This document shows, one piece after another, positions 39,162 to 48,803 of a stretch of DNA of 64,000 nucleotides. Origin of the DNA: Vibrio agarilyticus (GTDB taxonomy: Bacteria; Pseudomonadota; Gammaproteobacteria; Enterobacterales; Vibrionaceae); assembly GCF_012641465.1 (NCBI RefSeq), contig NZ_JABAIK010000001.1:397005-461004 (forward strand), given 5' to 3'. Under the pieces are notes generated by a model. That model did not search any database, was not told the DNA's origin, and saw only the letters and a list, made by a program, of their open reading frames with translations. The translations under genes and the position numbers were made by a program. Every line of letters starts with the position of its first letter. Position 1 is the stretch's first letter.

Positions 39162-40295
39162 ATGAATAATCTGCGCATACGCCTTACTACACTCACACTT
39201 AGCGCAATGGCAGCGCTCACTTCGGCACACGCTTCTTGGTTCGAAGTCACTGGCTCAGCGACGATTGTTGCCTCTGATGCGGCAGCACGTAGCCACGCGC
39301 TTGAAGATGCATTGTATAAGGCGATTCAATTTTCTGGCGCAGACATTGGTGGACTGAGTCAATTGCAGCCTTATTTGGAACAAAATCAAAAAGAATATCA
39401 ATTTACCAACCATGAAGTTCGCTATGTGGTGGTAGAGCAAGAACGCAAACGCGGTGGCACCATTGAGCTGACTGTGCGTGCCGATATTTACCCATCGGCA
39501 AGCGGTTGCCACGTTGACCAATATAAGAAATCTATCCTTGTTGGCAATATCGACCTCGCCTCTCCGCAACAAGCAGTGATGGGGCAAATTTATCGCGTCG
39601 GCGATGATTTTAGTACCGTGCTGAATCGTCAGCTCGACCAACAATCACGCAGCTTTGTCTCTGTAGGCACCACAGATTATGCGCTCGAGCCACAAAACCC
39701 TGAGCGACTCAAAATGATCGCCCAAGATGCGGGCGCTCAATATCTGGTGCGAGGAGAAATCAACGATCTCACGGCAACCATTGAAAGCAAAGTGCTGCAA
39801 GACGATGTGATTAACCGTCAATTTGCAATGGAACTGCAGATCTTTGACGGCAAGACTGGCAATGAAGTATTTAGTGAAACTTACCGCGAAGTGGCAACTT
39901 GGCCTTTTGCAAAAACCAGCCAAGTCGATACTCAAAGCGCACGTTTTTGGACCTCAACTTACGGTGAAATGCTGTTACGTGTCAGCCGTAACGTCATGTT
40001 AGATATGGAGTCGGAGCTGTCATGCAAAATCACTTTGCCAGAAATCGTGGCCATCTGGAATGACACCATCAGTATGGATTTAGGCCGGATTCATGGCGTT
40101 CGTGAAGGCGATAAATTGCAGCTTTGGCACACTGCCTCATTCATTGATCAATATGGTTTGGCTCGAAACAAAGTCACCGAAAGTGAGATCACGCTAACGG
40201 TGTCACGTGTCTACGAACAAGGTGCCGATCTCACTGTTGACCAACCCGAGCTTGCCGCCAGCATTCAAATTGGTGACGTCATGCATAAGCTGTAA
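39162..40295 (+). CDS. flgT: Flagellar H-ring protein FlgT
   Basis: Periplasmic component of the Vibrio-specific H ring, which stabilises the basal body and helps build the T ring that holds the stator, 377 aa. The signal peptide ends at AHA (about residue 24); the mature N-terminus SWFEVTGSATIVASDAAARSHALEDAL (given in part: WFEVTGSATIV) is family-typical. A middle AQYLVRGEINDL region and a C-terminal SH3-like part (VREGDKLQLWH) follow. No flagellar gene follows it. Confidence 0.94.
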   Translation: MNNLRIRLTTLTLSAMAALTSAHASWFEVTGSATIVASDAAARSHALEDALYKAIQFSGADIGGLSQLQPYLEQNQKEYQFTNHEVRYVVVEQERKRGGTIELTVRADIYPSASGCHVDQYKKSILVGNIDLASPQQAVMGQIYRVGDDFSTVLNRQLDQQSRSFVSVGTTDYALEPQNPERLKMIAQDAGAQYLVRGEINDLTATIESKVLQDDVINRQFAMELQIFDGKTGNEVFSETYREVATWPFAKTSQVDTQSARFWTSTYGEMLLRVSRNVMLDMESELSCKITLPEIVAIWNDTISMDLGRIHGVREGDKLQLWHTASFIDQYGLARNKVTESEITLTVSRVYEQGADLTVDQPELAASIQIGDVMHKL

Positions 40296-40368
40296 TTACA
40301 ACCGTCATCCTCATGCACCAGCCGATACACCTAAAATGAAAGCCAGCCCTTTAATTTTTTAAAGAAAA

Positions 40369-40396
40369 GCGCTGCAGCTTTCAGTAGGACGGGGGG
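40369..40396 (+). repeat. ERIC-like repeat, copy 7 (right-arm remnant)
   Basis: A short remnant (GCGCTGCAGCTTTCAGTAGG then ACGGGG) matching the right arm of the repeat, with the GGGTATA end decayed. It lies in the flgT-downstream gap; no clear flgT terminator was seen. Confidence 0.4.
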
Positions 40397-40492
40397 ATGG
40401 CATCAGACCGCTTTCTTGTCGCAGCAATGCACTTTCCCTTTGCCCTTGTGTTTTCTAAGCTCAATGTACTGATAGGTTTATAACTTGATGGC

Positions 40493-40999
40493 ATGACAAA
40501 GAGCAATCTCATTACTAATACAGGTCACCGCTTTATATCAAAAGGTAAAACCGCTTATAAAATCCATATCCATACTCCCGAAGATACCGTATTGCATCGC
40601 TCTGTCGGATTTATCAAGATGGGGGAAAAAAAGGCGCTCAAAAAAGCGATTAAGCTGCGTAATGAATTGGGCGCTGCGATGTGGGGTAAGTTTTGGCGAA
40701 GGCTATTAAAAGACCCGTATCTCATGACACGCTTGCCACACAGCGTCGAGCCGAAAATTGTCTATAAACCCAACCCCACCCAAAGCGACCCTAACCACCG
40801 TGATGCCTGTTATATCGCCAAATGGCGCGAATGCGATGACGACGGGACAGTGCACTACAAAACCGTGGTCCGTTCAATCAAAAAATACGGCAAGCTTGCC
40901 GCTTACACTCAAACCAAAAAAGCTCTGCTCGAGGCGCATCGCGATAACATTGAAATTCTCTCTTTTATGGGACGCGTTGCGAGTATTAATCTTAAATAA
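40493..40999 (+). CDS. Protein with two AP2-like repeats, unknown function
   Basis: A 168-aa basic protein. Two segments (about residues 8-62 and 104-158) share a Tyr-x-Ala/Ile-x-Trp/Ile ... Lys-Tyr-Gly/Lys ... Ala-x-x-x-Arg/His pattern resembling AP2/ERF DNA-binding domains, which in bacteria occur alone or in mobile-element proteins. The second repeat is the clearer one (CYIAKWRECDDDG...KKYGKLAAYTQTKKALLEAH). No signal peptide is present, so annotations as a transport protein would not fit. It lies upstream of a terminator shared with gltX. Confidence 0.7.
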   Translation: MTKSNLITNTGHRFISKGKTAYKIHIHTPEDTVLHRSVGFIKMGEKKALKKAIKLRNELGAAMWGKFWRRLLKDPYLMTRLPHSVEPKIVYKPNPTQSDPNHRDACYIAKWRECDDDGTVHYKTVVRSIKKYGKLAAYTQTKKALLEAHRDNIEILSFMGRVASINLK

Positions 41000-41026
41000 A
41001 AAAGGCCACAATCATTGCGGCCTTTT
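40997..41026. terminator. Bidirectional terminator, AP2-like gene / gltX
   Basis: Stem AAAAGGCC / GGCCTTTT with an 11-nt loop, in the 51-nt gap between two convergent stops. A-tracts before and T-tracts after make it work in both directions. Confidence 0.85.
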
Positions 41027-41050
41027 AAAGTCAACATTCGAAATGCTCAG

Positions 41051-42475
41051 TTACGCGTTAGCTTCGCGCTCAGCGATGTAAGCCAGAGCCATCTGAATAC
41101 GCGCAACACAACGCGCTTTGCCAACCAATTGCATGACCGCATCCACTGATGGTGATTGACCACCACCCGTCACAGCAACACGAAGTGGCATACCGATTTT
41201 GCCCATGCCAATCTCAAGCTCAGCGCACACGTCTGCGATCATTTGATGCAAGCTTTCCGTCGTCCACTCATTCAAAGCTTCTACTTTAGCTAGCGCCAAC
41301 TCTAACGGCTCTTTTGCTACGCCACGTAGGTGCTTTTTCGCCGCGCCAGCGTCAAACTCAGAGAAATCTTCATAGAAGTAGCGAATTTGTTCAGCCAACT
41401 CCACTAAGGTGTTACAACGCTCTGCCACCAGCGCAATCACTTCCGTGATAGCTGGGCCATTGTCTTTATTAATGCCTTGTTGATCAAGGTGCCATTGCAG
41501 ATGCTCTGCAACATACTCAGGCGCTGAAGTTTTCATGTAATGGTTATTCAACCACAACAACTTATCGGTATTAAACGCCGATGCCGATTTAGAAATGGCA
41601 TTCAGGCTGAAAAATTCCACCATTTCCTCACGAGAGAAAATTTCTTGATCCCCATGAGACCAGCCTAAGCGAACCAAGTAGTTGTTCAACGCTTCAGGTA
41701 AGTAGCCCATATCGCGATATTGCATTACGGATACTGCGCCGTGGCGTTTTGACAGTTTTGCGCCATCGTCACCTAAAATCATCGCACAGTGAGCGAAGGT
41801 TGGCACTGGCGCGCCCAATGCATGGTAGATGTTGATTTGACGTGGCGTGTTGTTGATATGGTCTTCACCACGGATCACGTGAGTGATGCCCATATCCCAG
41901 TCATCAACTACAACACAGAAGTTATACGTTGGCGCGCCATCGGTACGGCGAATGATCAAATCATCCATTTGGGTGTTGCTGATCTCAATGCGACCACGAA
42001 TTTGATCGTCAAAAACAACGCTACCCTCTTTAGGATTACGGAAACGAATGACGCATGGATCGCCCTCTTTTGCTGCCGCATTGGCCGCTTTAATTTTTGG
42101 GTGATCCGCATCATAGCGTGGCATCTCTTTGTTGGCTTCTTGCTCAGCGCGCACTTCATCAAGCAGCTCTTTTGAGGCGTAGCATTTATACGCTTTATCT
42201 TCAGCAAGCAGCTTGTCTACCATTTGGTTATAACGGTCAAAACGCTGGGTTTGGAAGTATGGACCTTCATCCCAATCAAGGCCAAGCCACGTCATCCCTT
42301 CCATGATCGCATCAACCGCCTCTTGAGAGTTACGCTCAAGGTCGGTATCTTCAATACGCAATACAAACTCACCACCTTGATGTTTTGCATACAACCAAGA
42401 ATAAAGTGCAGTACGTGCGCCACCGACATGGAGGTAGCCAGTTGGGCTGGGAGCGAAACGAGTTTTCACCGTCAT
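41051..42475 (-). CDS. gltX: Glutamate-tRNA ligase (GluRS)
   Basis: Charges tRNA-Glu in the cytosol, 474 aa. The class I signatures are intact: HVGGAR at residues 16-21 (HIGH) and KLSKR at 240-244 (KMSKS-like). The E. coli zinc site Cys98-Cys100-Cys125-His127 is not conserved: only Cys98 remains (CYAS) and the other positions are Ala, His and Lys. The start is supported by AAGGA upstream. It is divergent from copA. Confidence 0.97.
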   Translation of the reverse strand: MTVKTRFAPSPTGYLHVGGARTALYSWLYAKHQGGEFVLRIEDTDLERNSQEAVDAIMEGMTWLGLDWDEGPYFQTQRFDRYNQMVDKLLAEDKAYKCYASKELLDEVRAEQEANKEMPRYDADHPKIKAANAAAKEGDPCVIRFRNPKEGSVVFDDQIRGRIEISNTQMDDLIIRRTDGAPTYNFCVVVDDWDMGITHVIRGEDHINNTPRQINIYHALGAPVPTFAHCAMILGDDGAKLSKRHGAVSVMQYRDMGYLPEALNNYLVRLGWSHGDQEIFSREEMVEFFSLNAISKSASAFNTDKLLWLNNHYMKTSAPEYVAEHLQWHLDQQGINKDNGPAITEVIALVAERCNTLVELAEQIRYFYEDFSEFDAGAAKKHLRGVAKEPLELALAKVEALNEWTTESLHQMIADVCAELEIGMGKIGMPLRVAVTGGGQSPSVDAVMQLVGKARCVARIQMALAYIAEREANA

Positions 42476-42632
42476 GTGTATTCCTTAGGATAATTATCGT
42501 GCGCGTCACGCCCACGGTCTGTTAAAGACAAAAGTGGCGACATTTTACCACTGCCGCGCAATTCTACAACCAGTTGACCTGCAAGCGATTGCCAAGTCTC
42601 TTAATGATAACTCACCATCAATATCTCCGTGC

Positions 42633-42663
42633 TTGACCTTACCCCTGAGGCAAGGTTTATTCT
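42633..42663 (+). promoter_or_regulatory. CueR-type promoter of copA
   Basis: TTGACC, 19-nt spacer, TATTCT. The spacer holds the dyad ACCTT...AAGGT (42636-42656) with CC/GG flanks. The long 19-nt spacing with the operator between -35 and -10 is the signature of MerR-family activation, and the sequence closely parallels the E. coli copA promoter. Expected regulator: CueR, induced by Cu+. No cueR gene is in the window. Confidence 0.85.
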
Positions 42664-42691
42664 GGTTGTATTCTAATTTGTGAGATTAACC

Positions 42692-45301
42692 ATGAGCCAA
42701 TATACTCTCGCACTCAGCGGGTTAAATTGTATGGGTTGCGCAGGCAAAGTCGAAAAAGCGCTGCATGAACAACATTGCGTCACGATCAGCGCCCTTTCCC
42801 CTCAATCAATTACCTTTGAAAGCGAAGACGCGCTGACAAGTATTATTGCGACAATACAATCGCTTGGCTTTAACGCAGAGCCAATGGCGCCATCACAAGC
42901 GTTCGACTCACACCAAGAGCTTCAGATCTCCAATGCGTCTTCTACTGCCGTAACATCCGCTTCCCATGAAGCCTTAGAGCCAACGGATAACGTGCCTGTG
43001 AACCTGACTTATCACACCGTAGAGCTGCTGATCCAAGGCATGACTTGCGCCAGTTGTGTCGCCTCGGTCGAAAAAGCTCTGGTTCAAGTGAAAGGGGTCA
43101 CCAAAGCCCAAATTAACCTTGCTGAGCAGAGCGCGCTGATCATGCTCGAGCCATCTGCGAAAACGGATAACAAGGCACCCACGCAAAACTCAATCACGCT
43201 CGAACTGATTCAAGCGGTAAAACAAGCCGGATATCAAGCTCAAGAAGTACAAGATCCTCTGCTGCAACAAGCGCAGCAGCGTCAACAAATGGCAGCCACT
43301 TTGCACCATCACCGCCGCTCGGCAATCATCGGCCTTGGCCTTGGCGCGCCCTTAATGCTGTGGGGATTGCTTGGCGGCAGTATGATGATAGCCTCGGCTC
43401 AAGACCAACTAGGCTGGGGAAGCATCGGGCTTTTATGTTTCATCATGCTTGCCACGGCGGGAAAATCCTTTTTTGTCAACGCGATTGGCGCAATTCGTCA
43501 TGGTCGCGCAACAATGGATACTTTGGTGGCATTAGGTACAGGAGCAGCTTGGGCCTACTCTATGGCCGTTGTCCTTGCCCCTAACTGGTTTCCTAACGCA
43601 TCACGGCATGTTTACTTTGAAGCCAGTGCCATGATCATTGGTTTAATTTCATTGGGCCATTATATTGAAGCAAAAGCGAAAGCCAAAACTACACAATCGC
43701 TGCAAGCTCTGATCCATTTGCAACCTCAGCAAGCCACGCAAATCACGCCACAAGGCGATGAGATCATCGATGTTAAACAGATCACCATTGGCATGCGCTT
43801 GCGCCTAAAACCAGGGGAAAAAGTGCCTGTCGATGGCCAGGTGATTGAAGGGAATAGCTATCTTGATGAAGCCATGCTGACTGGTGAGCCATTACCGGTA
43901 CACAAAACAGCAGGCGAAAAAGTCTCTGCGGGAACACTAAACCAAGATGGCGCGCTGGTTATTGAGGCGACTGGCGTTGGCGCCAATACCATGCTTGCTC
44001 GCATCATTCGTTTGGTGCGTGAAGCGCAAAGCAGTAAGCCAGCCATCGCCAAATTAGCCGATCAAATCTCGGCCGTGTTTGTGCCCGTCGTGGTGACCAT
44101 TGCTGTCGTCGCTGCGTTGATTTGGTATTGGTTTGGCCCGGCGCCCCAAGCCAGTTACATGCTGGTTGTTGCAACTACCGTGCTCATTATCGCATGTCCT
44201 TGCGCTTTGGGCTTGGCAACTCCATTGTCGGTTACCGTTGGCATAGGAAAAGCGGCGGAAATGGGCATATTAATCAAGGACGCCGACGTCCTGCAATCGG
44301 CCAGCCGCATCGATACCGTTGTGTTTGATAAAACCGGCACGCTAACCCAAGGTAAGCCGAGTGTTCAAGCCTTTTTTGCGTTAAACAACGACCAAGCACA
44401 GGTGTTGCAGTTAGCGTATTCTGCTGAAATTCACTCCGAGCACCCGTTGGCAAAAGCCGTGTGCGATTACGCCAAAGCACATTCAATTTCAGCCCTCCCT
44501 GCGACAGACTTTGCCAATTGGCGAGGAAAAGGGGTGCAAGCATACATAGACCAACAACGCGTTGTTGTGGCATCACGTCACTGCCTTGTGCAGCTTGGGA
44601 TCAACATCGATGCGGCCGCCGATGCACTTGCCAGCTGTCAAGCGCAAGCATGGACACCATTATTGGTGGCGATTGATAATGAGCTTGCCGCGGTGATTGG
44701 GGTTTCAGTTCCACTCAAAGCCGAATCAAAACACGTTATTCACACGCTTAAAACTCTTGGCATTCGTACCATTATGCTCACCGGTGACACTCATGCGGTT
44801 GCTAAGGCTATCGGCAATACTCTGGGCGTGGATGAGGTGCTAGCCGAAGTTCTGCCCACCGAAAAAGCCGAGCATATTCGCCAATTAAAAGCGCAAGGGC
44901 ACTGTGTTGCCATGGTCGGCGATGGGATCAATGACGCGCCGGCGTTGGCACTGGCTGATGTGGGCATTGCGATGGGTAGCGGTAGTGATGTGGCGATTGA
45001 AAGCGCGCAAATGACGGTGCTTAATTCATCACCTATGGCGGTGGTTAATGCCATTGCACTATCAAAAGCGACGCTTAAAAACATGCGGCAAAACCTGCTT
45101 GGTGCTTTTATTTACAACACATTGGGCATTCCGATTGCCGCTGGCGCCTTATATCCTCTGTTTGGTTTTTTGCTGAGCCCTGTGATTGCAGGCGCGGCGA
45201 TGGCGCTTTCATCAATCACGGTGGTCAGCAATGCAAATCGCTTACGTCGATTTGACATCCAAAACAGAAAATTCGTCGCAAATGATACCCAAGCGAGCTG
45301 A
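42692..45301 (+). CDS. copA: Copper-exporting P1B-type ATPase CopA
   Basis: Inner-membrane Cu+ efflux pump, 869 aa. Two N-terminal metal-binding domains carry Cys-x-x-Cys (Cys13/Cys16 in LNCMGC, Cys119/Cys122 in MTCASC). The core has eight membrane helices, the A-domain TGE (about 398-400), the transmembrane CPC at 502-504, the phosphorylated Asp in DKTGT at 546-550, and GDGINDAP. The ATG at 42692 was chosen; a GTG four codons earlier is also in frame. Confidence 0.97.
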   Translation: MSQYTLALSGLNCMGCAGKVEKALHEQHCVTISALSPQSITFESEDALTSIIATIQSLGFNAEPMAPSQAFDSHQELQISNASSTAVTSASHEALEPTDNVPVNLTYHTVELLIQGMTCASCVASVEKALVQVKGVTKAQINLAEQSALIMLEPSAKTDNKAPTQNSITLELIQAVKQAGYQAQEVQDPLLQQAQQRQQMAATLHHHRRSAIIGLGLGAPLMLWGLLGGSMMIASAQDQLGWGSIGLLCFIMLATAGKSFFVNAIGAIRHGRATMDTLVALGTGAAWAYSMAVVLAPNWFPNASRHVYFEASAMIIGLISLGHYIEAKAKAKTTQSLQALIHLQPQQATQITPQGDEIIDVKQITIGMRLRLKPGEKVPVDGQVIEGNSYLDEAMLTGEPLPVHKTAGEKVSAGTLNQDGALVIEATGVGANTMLARIIRLVREAQSSKPAIAKLADQISAVFVPVVVTIAVVAALIWYWFGPAPQASYMLVVATTVLIIACPCALGLATPLSVTVGIGKAAEMGILIKDADVLQSASRIDTVVFDKTGTLTQGKPSVQAFFALNNDQAQVLQLAYSAEIHSEHPLAKAVCDYAKAHSISALPATDFANWRGKGVQAYIDQQRVVVASRHCLVQLGINIDAAADALASCQAQAWTPLLVAIDNELAAVIGVSVPLKAESKHVIHTLKTLGIRTIMLTGDTHAVAKAIGNTLGVDEVLAEVLPTEKAEHIRQLKAQGHCVAMVGDGINDAPALALADVGIAMGSGSDVAIESAQMTVLNSSPMAVVNAIALSKATLKNMRQNLLGAFIYNTLGIPIAAGALYPLFGFLLSPVIAGAAMALSSITVVSNANRLRRFDIQNRKFVANDTQAS

Positions 45302-45310
45302 AAATGCAGC

Positions 45311-45447
45311 GATACCCAAATCACTTGGAGATGCAGGTAGGCGATAAGCAAGCAAAGCCTCTGAGCACTTCGTGAACATAGATAAGCTTTAGGATGAGGT
45401 TTGCGAGTACAAATCAATAACGCTACAGCTTTAAATAAAATGGGCTA
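45311..45447 (+). repeat. ERIC-like repeat, copy 8
   Basis: A nearly full 137-bp element just after copA (left arm ATACCCAAATCACTTGGAGA, core with AAGCCTCTGAGCACTTCGTG); the right end has drifted to TAAATAAAATGGGCTA. The rest of the 386-nt gap at 45302-45687 contains one inverted repeat and no gene. Confidence 0.72.
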
Positions 45448-45538
45448 ACCGAGATCTCACTCCTGCCACCAAGGTTCAATAGGCGCAGGTCGGGCTATCT
45501 GGCCTCAGTTGATGGGAATGAGCGGGCCATTAAACGAC

Positions 45539-45582
45539 AAAGAGTCCAGAGATTTGGCGCGCCAAACCGCTGAACTCTTTTT
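45539..45582. terminator. Long imperfect inverted repeat between copA and hexosaminidase
   Basis: AAAGAGT at 45539 pairs with ACTCTTT at 45574, around a perfect TTTGGCGCGCCAAA centre, with mismatched segments between. T residues follow on plus (TTTTTAAG). It lies between two convergent genes and is a possible bidirectional terminator. Confidence 0.4.
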
Positions 45583-45687
45583 AAGTCACTACGCTGGGAA
45601 GAGAGCAGAACAACCTGAGACGCCGGCTTAGCAACGTACCGCCAAGTCGAGGCCAATCAAAGACCTAAGCTAGGCCGACGACTCAAG

Positions 45688-48360
45688 TTATTTTTTAGGG
45701 TGCGACTTGTCGACTAATATTGCGCGGCTGTTTTTTTCACCTGACGCGGAAACGCTACGCACCCAAACCTCTCCAGAGATGGTCGGACGTTCTACCTCTG
45801 AATAGGTTTGCCAATTTTGACCATCAGTTGAATATTGCAAACTCACTCCCGGAAACTGAACATTCATCATCAGTTTACCTGCTTCAATAATTGCACCAGG
45901 AACAGGGAGACGATAATCAATGTCTGACTTTTCCAACTTGGCCAATTCGCGTTGCCCCATCACATTGGCAAAACGTTGCCACTCTCGATGCAAAGCCACT
46001 TTATTAACTAGATCGGTTTGCTGTGTGTATTCCACGCCCACTTGATAGTCATTTTCCCATTCTCCGCGGTGCCATGCGCGTTCTGCTGCCGCAAGCACTC
46101 GAGGAAAGACCATGTATTCATATTGTTCATCCGTGCGCACCGTCTCAGACCAAAGCTGCGCGGATAAACCATGGAACGTTTGCACGCCGGTCGTGCCTTT
46201 CCCGCTAAATCCGTTGCCATCGCGATCCACCGAGGTTTCGGCATTTTGAGGCAAGTTTTCCGGTGCAAATCCAAACATCTTACGCGTGTCGGTTGCGCGC
46301 GTTCCCCAGTAGTAACCCCGCTCTTGCGCATCCACTTCATACGGGAAATCCATATATACATAATCTGGGTTTGACAAAATCAGATCATACCCCTTTTCCG
46401 CCCATTCATAAGCTGAGGCATTTCCACCCCAATACAACACATCCCAGAAGTTAACGCGCGTATTGGCAGTCGCAAAATCACTCGCCCCGCCTTTGTTGTA
46501 TTTCAAACCATCTTGCCACGCTTGAAAACTTGGTAACCCCTTATTTGCGGCAATTTGAGAAACTTTTGCGGCAAAATAACTTGGCAAGTGACCATAATCT
46601 GTGACAACACCATTTTCAATCAAGCGCGCACATTCAGGAGAACGAGCAAACGGTTTGTCTTGCTTTGATAAATCAATGCTCCCTTTCCAAGCCACCGGAT
46701 TGGCGTCATGAATATCTTGGAACCCCGCGCCGAGTTTAATATTTTTTGCCTCATCACCACCAAAGTGCCAAGTTGTCAAAGGCATACCCGCTTCGTTATG
46801 CATTGCCATTACTTCAGAGATGACTTTATCGACAAAGCGAGTGGACGAATCCATGCAAGGGTTGATGAAACTTTGTCGATTGTAGAATTGCACTGTCGTC
46901 ACGTTTGATGTGTCGTTGGGATCCATCAAACGATATTCATTGGCGGCGGCTTCATTGCCTTCGTTCATCAAACGAGTGTAACGCGCTTCCATTGAGATAA
47001 CCGCAGCGCGAGCGTGGGCTGGCATATCAATTTCTGGAATGACCTCGATGTGACGTGCCTTAGCGTATTGTAAGATCTCAACATAATCAGCTTTACTGAA
47101 AAAACCAGAACCGAAATTGTCACTATCCGGGCCAGAACCTAACTGGGGTAAAAGGCAAGTTTGCTCATTAAGATCAAAACAGCGCTGACTACCAACGTTG
47201 GTGAGTTCAGGCAATCCCGGAATTTCCAAGCGCCAACCTTCATCATCACTCAAATGAAGGTGCAACTTATTCATTTTGTATGCGGCCATTTGATCAAGTG
47301 TGGCTAAAATCGCCGCTTTTGAATGGAAGTTACGCGCAACATCAACCATGATGCCGCGATAATCAAAACGCGGCGCATCCTGAATTCTCAATTTCGGTAA
47401 AGACGTCGTATTATTGCTATCCATAAGTCCAAAAACCGACTGCACCGCATAGAACGCGCCAGCTTGATCAAACGCAGTTACCTCAATCCCCTCATCGCCA
47501 ATCACCAGTTTGTAGGCACCAGAGCGAGCCATCTCGCCTGAAAATGTCTCAGATGCAAGCACAACACTCATCGGCAAAGCGCCGTCAATATCAACACCAA
47601 TCACCTCAGCGCGAGTCTCAAGTGCTTGCCATTGCTCCTCCGTAAACGGGGCTTTACTCAATGCAATGCCATTGGCAAGCTTCACCGTTCCTTGAGTAGC
47701 TTCAACGTAAAGTGGGCTTGGGATCAAGGCTGTCGAAACATCTTCAAACTGAGTGTCGACATTTTTTTCATAACGCGTCGCCGCTGTGGCGATGACATTG
47801 TTGTCATCCGGAGTGCGTTTTAAATTATCACCACTAAGGCCAGACACAAAAGCGCCTATCTCTTCAGTGTCTAACGATGCGATGCGTTTGGGTTCAGCAT
47901 TCGGGGCAGTAACAAAGGCACCAGGGAAAAAGTCAGTCGCAAATAACTGCCAATATTCACCAACATAAGGAATTTCGATCACTTCCCCAGCGGCAAAACC
48001 ATCAAATTTTTCTGTTGGCTCAAGCTTGTGAAGATCGCCAGTAACACGAGTAATCTTAAATTGTTCATTTTGTACATCTAAGATCAATCGAACACTGTGA
48101 AAATAAATTGCCCAATCTTTTGCTGCAACGGCCTCACCTTCATTGATTAGTGTCATTATGACTTTATTGCATGAGGCCCACTCAGCACCCAAATCTTGAC
48201 AGGCGATACCCTCATTTGCGCCGTGATTCGTCACGACCTGGTAATGAATATCTAGGTTATTTGCCAACGTGTTAACCACGCTCTGCTCCGGTGACTGCAC
48301 CGTGGCACAGCCAGCAAGCGTCGCGACCATCGTTGCCGCAATGAGATTCCGTTTGAACAT
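45688..48360 (-). CDS. Beta-N-acetylhexosaminidase, GH20 lipoprotein
   Basis: Releases GlcNAc from chitobiose and other chitin oligomers at the outer membrane or periplasm, 890 aa. The signal peptide ends in LAGC (Cys18). Order: N-terminal carbohydrate-binding domain, GH20 domain 2, the catalytic barrel with WHFGGDEA holding the catalytic Asp-Glu pair, and a C-terminal Ig-like domain. This is the chitobiase architecture of Vibrio. The ATG at 48360 has a GGGGTAAGTAAG region just before it; the frame is open further, without support. Confidence 0.94.
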   Translation of the reverse strand: MFKRNLIAATMVATLAGCATVQSPEQSVVNTLANNLDIHYQVVTNHGANEGIACQDLGAEWASCNKVIMTLINEGEAVAAKDWAIYFHSVRLILDVQNEQFKITRVTGDLHKLEPTEKFDGFAAGEVIEIPYVGEYWQLFATDFFPGAFVTAPNAEPKRIASLDTEEIGAFVSGLSGDNLKRTPDDNNVIATAATRYEKNVDTQFEDVSTALIPSPLYVEATQGTVKLANGIALSKAPFTEEQWQALETRAEVIGVDIDGALPMSVVLASETFSGEMARSGAYKLVIGDEGIEVTAFDQAGAFYAVQSVFGLMDSNNTTSLPKLRIQDAPRFDYRGIMVDVARNFHSKAAILATLDQMAAYKMNKLHLHLSDDEGWRLEIPGLPELTNVGSQRCFDLNEQTCLLPQLGSGPDSDNFGSGFFSKADYVEILQYAKARHIEVIPEIDMPAHARAAVISMEARYTRLMNEGNEAAANEYRLMDPNDTSNVTTVQFYNRQSFINPCMDSSTRFVDKVISEVMAMHNEAGMPLTTWHFGGDEAKNIKLGAGFQDIHDANPVAWKGSIDLSKQDKPFARSPECARLIENGVVTDYGHLPSYFAAKVSQIAANKGLPSFQAWQDGLKYNKGGASDFATANTRVNFWDVLYWGGNASAYEWAEKGYDLILSNPDYVYMDFPYEVDAQERGYYWGTRATDTRKMFGFAPENLPQNAETSVDRDGNGFSGKGTTGVQTFHGLSAQLWSETVRTDEQYEYMVFPRVLAAAERAWHRGEWENDYQVGVEYTQQTDLVNKVALHREWQRFANVMGQRELAKLEKSDIDYRLPVPGAIIEAGKLMMNVQFPGVSLQYSTDGQNWQTYSEVERPTISGEVWVRSVSASGEKNSRAILVDKSHPKK

Positions 48361-48803
48361 CTTACTTACCCCTAAAAAATACGCGTTCGCCAAAACAGCA
48401 AACAAATCGTGAGGCAAAGATACGCTCAGTTATTTCTTGCCGTAAAATAATTAGTCCAATTTAGTGATCTCACTCGCAACAAGATGTCAAAAACCCATAT
48501 CTCCAAATACAAATCAATGAGTTAAGCGCAAGCCAACTCTTCATTAATTTGCGCAAATAAAAAAACAAAGCCGATCAATTTCACACTTTTATGCAGCAAA
48601 TAAATCCAATGACGTGACTTAACACGCAAAATAAACTCATTTATTTCGAGCGAGTTATCATAAATGGTTACAAATTTGCACATGAGATCTCACTTTCTAG
48701 GTCGATTTAACTCATTCCCAAAAAAGAACATCGTCAAGAATCAGCCATTCATTACACTTGGCATATTGTGGTTCATTTTCCCTTTCATCAAAGGAGTCCG
48801 CTC
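48361..48803. other. AT-rich divergent gap
   Basis: A 443-nt gap between the hexosaminidase and the TraB-family gene. It is AT-rich and presumably holds both promoters. I see no ORF, repeat or hairpin that I can support. Confidence 0.35.
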
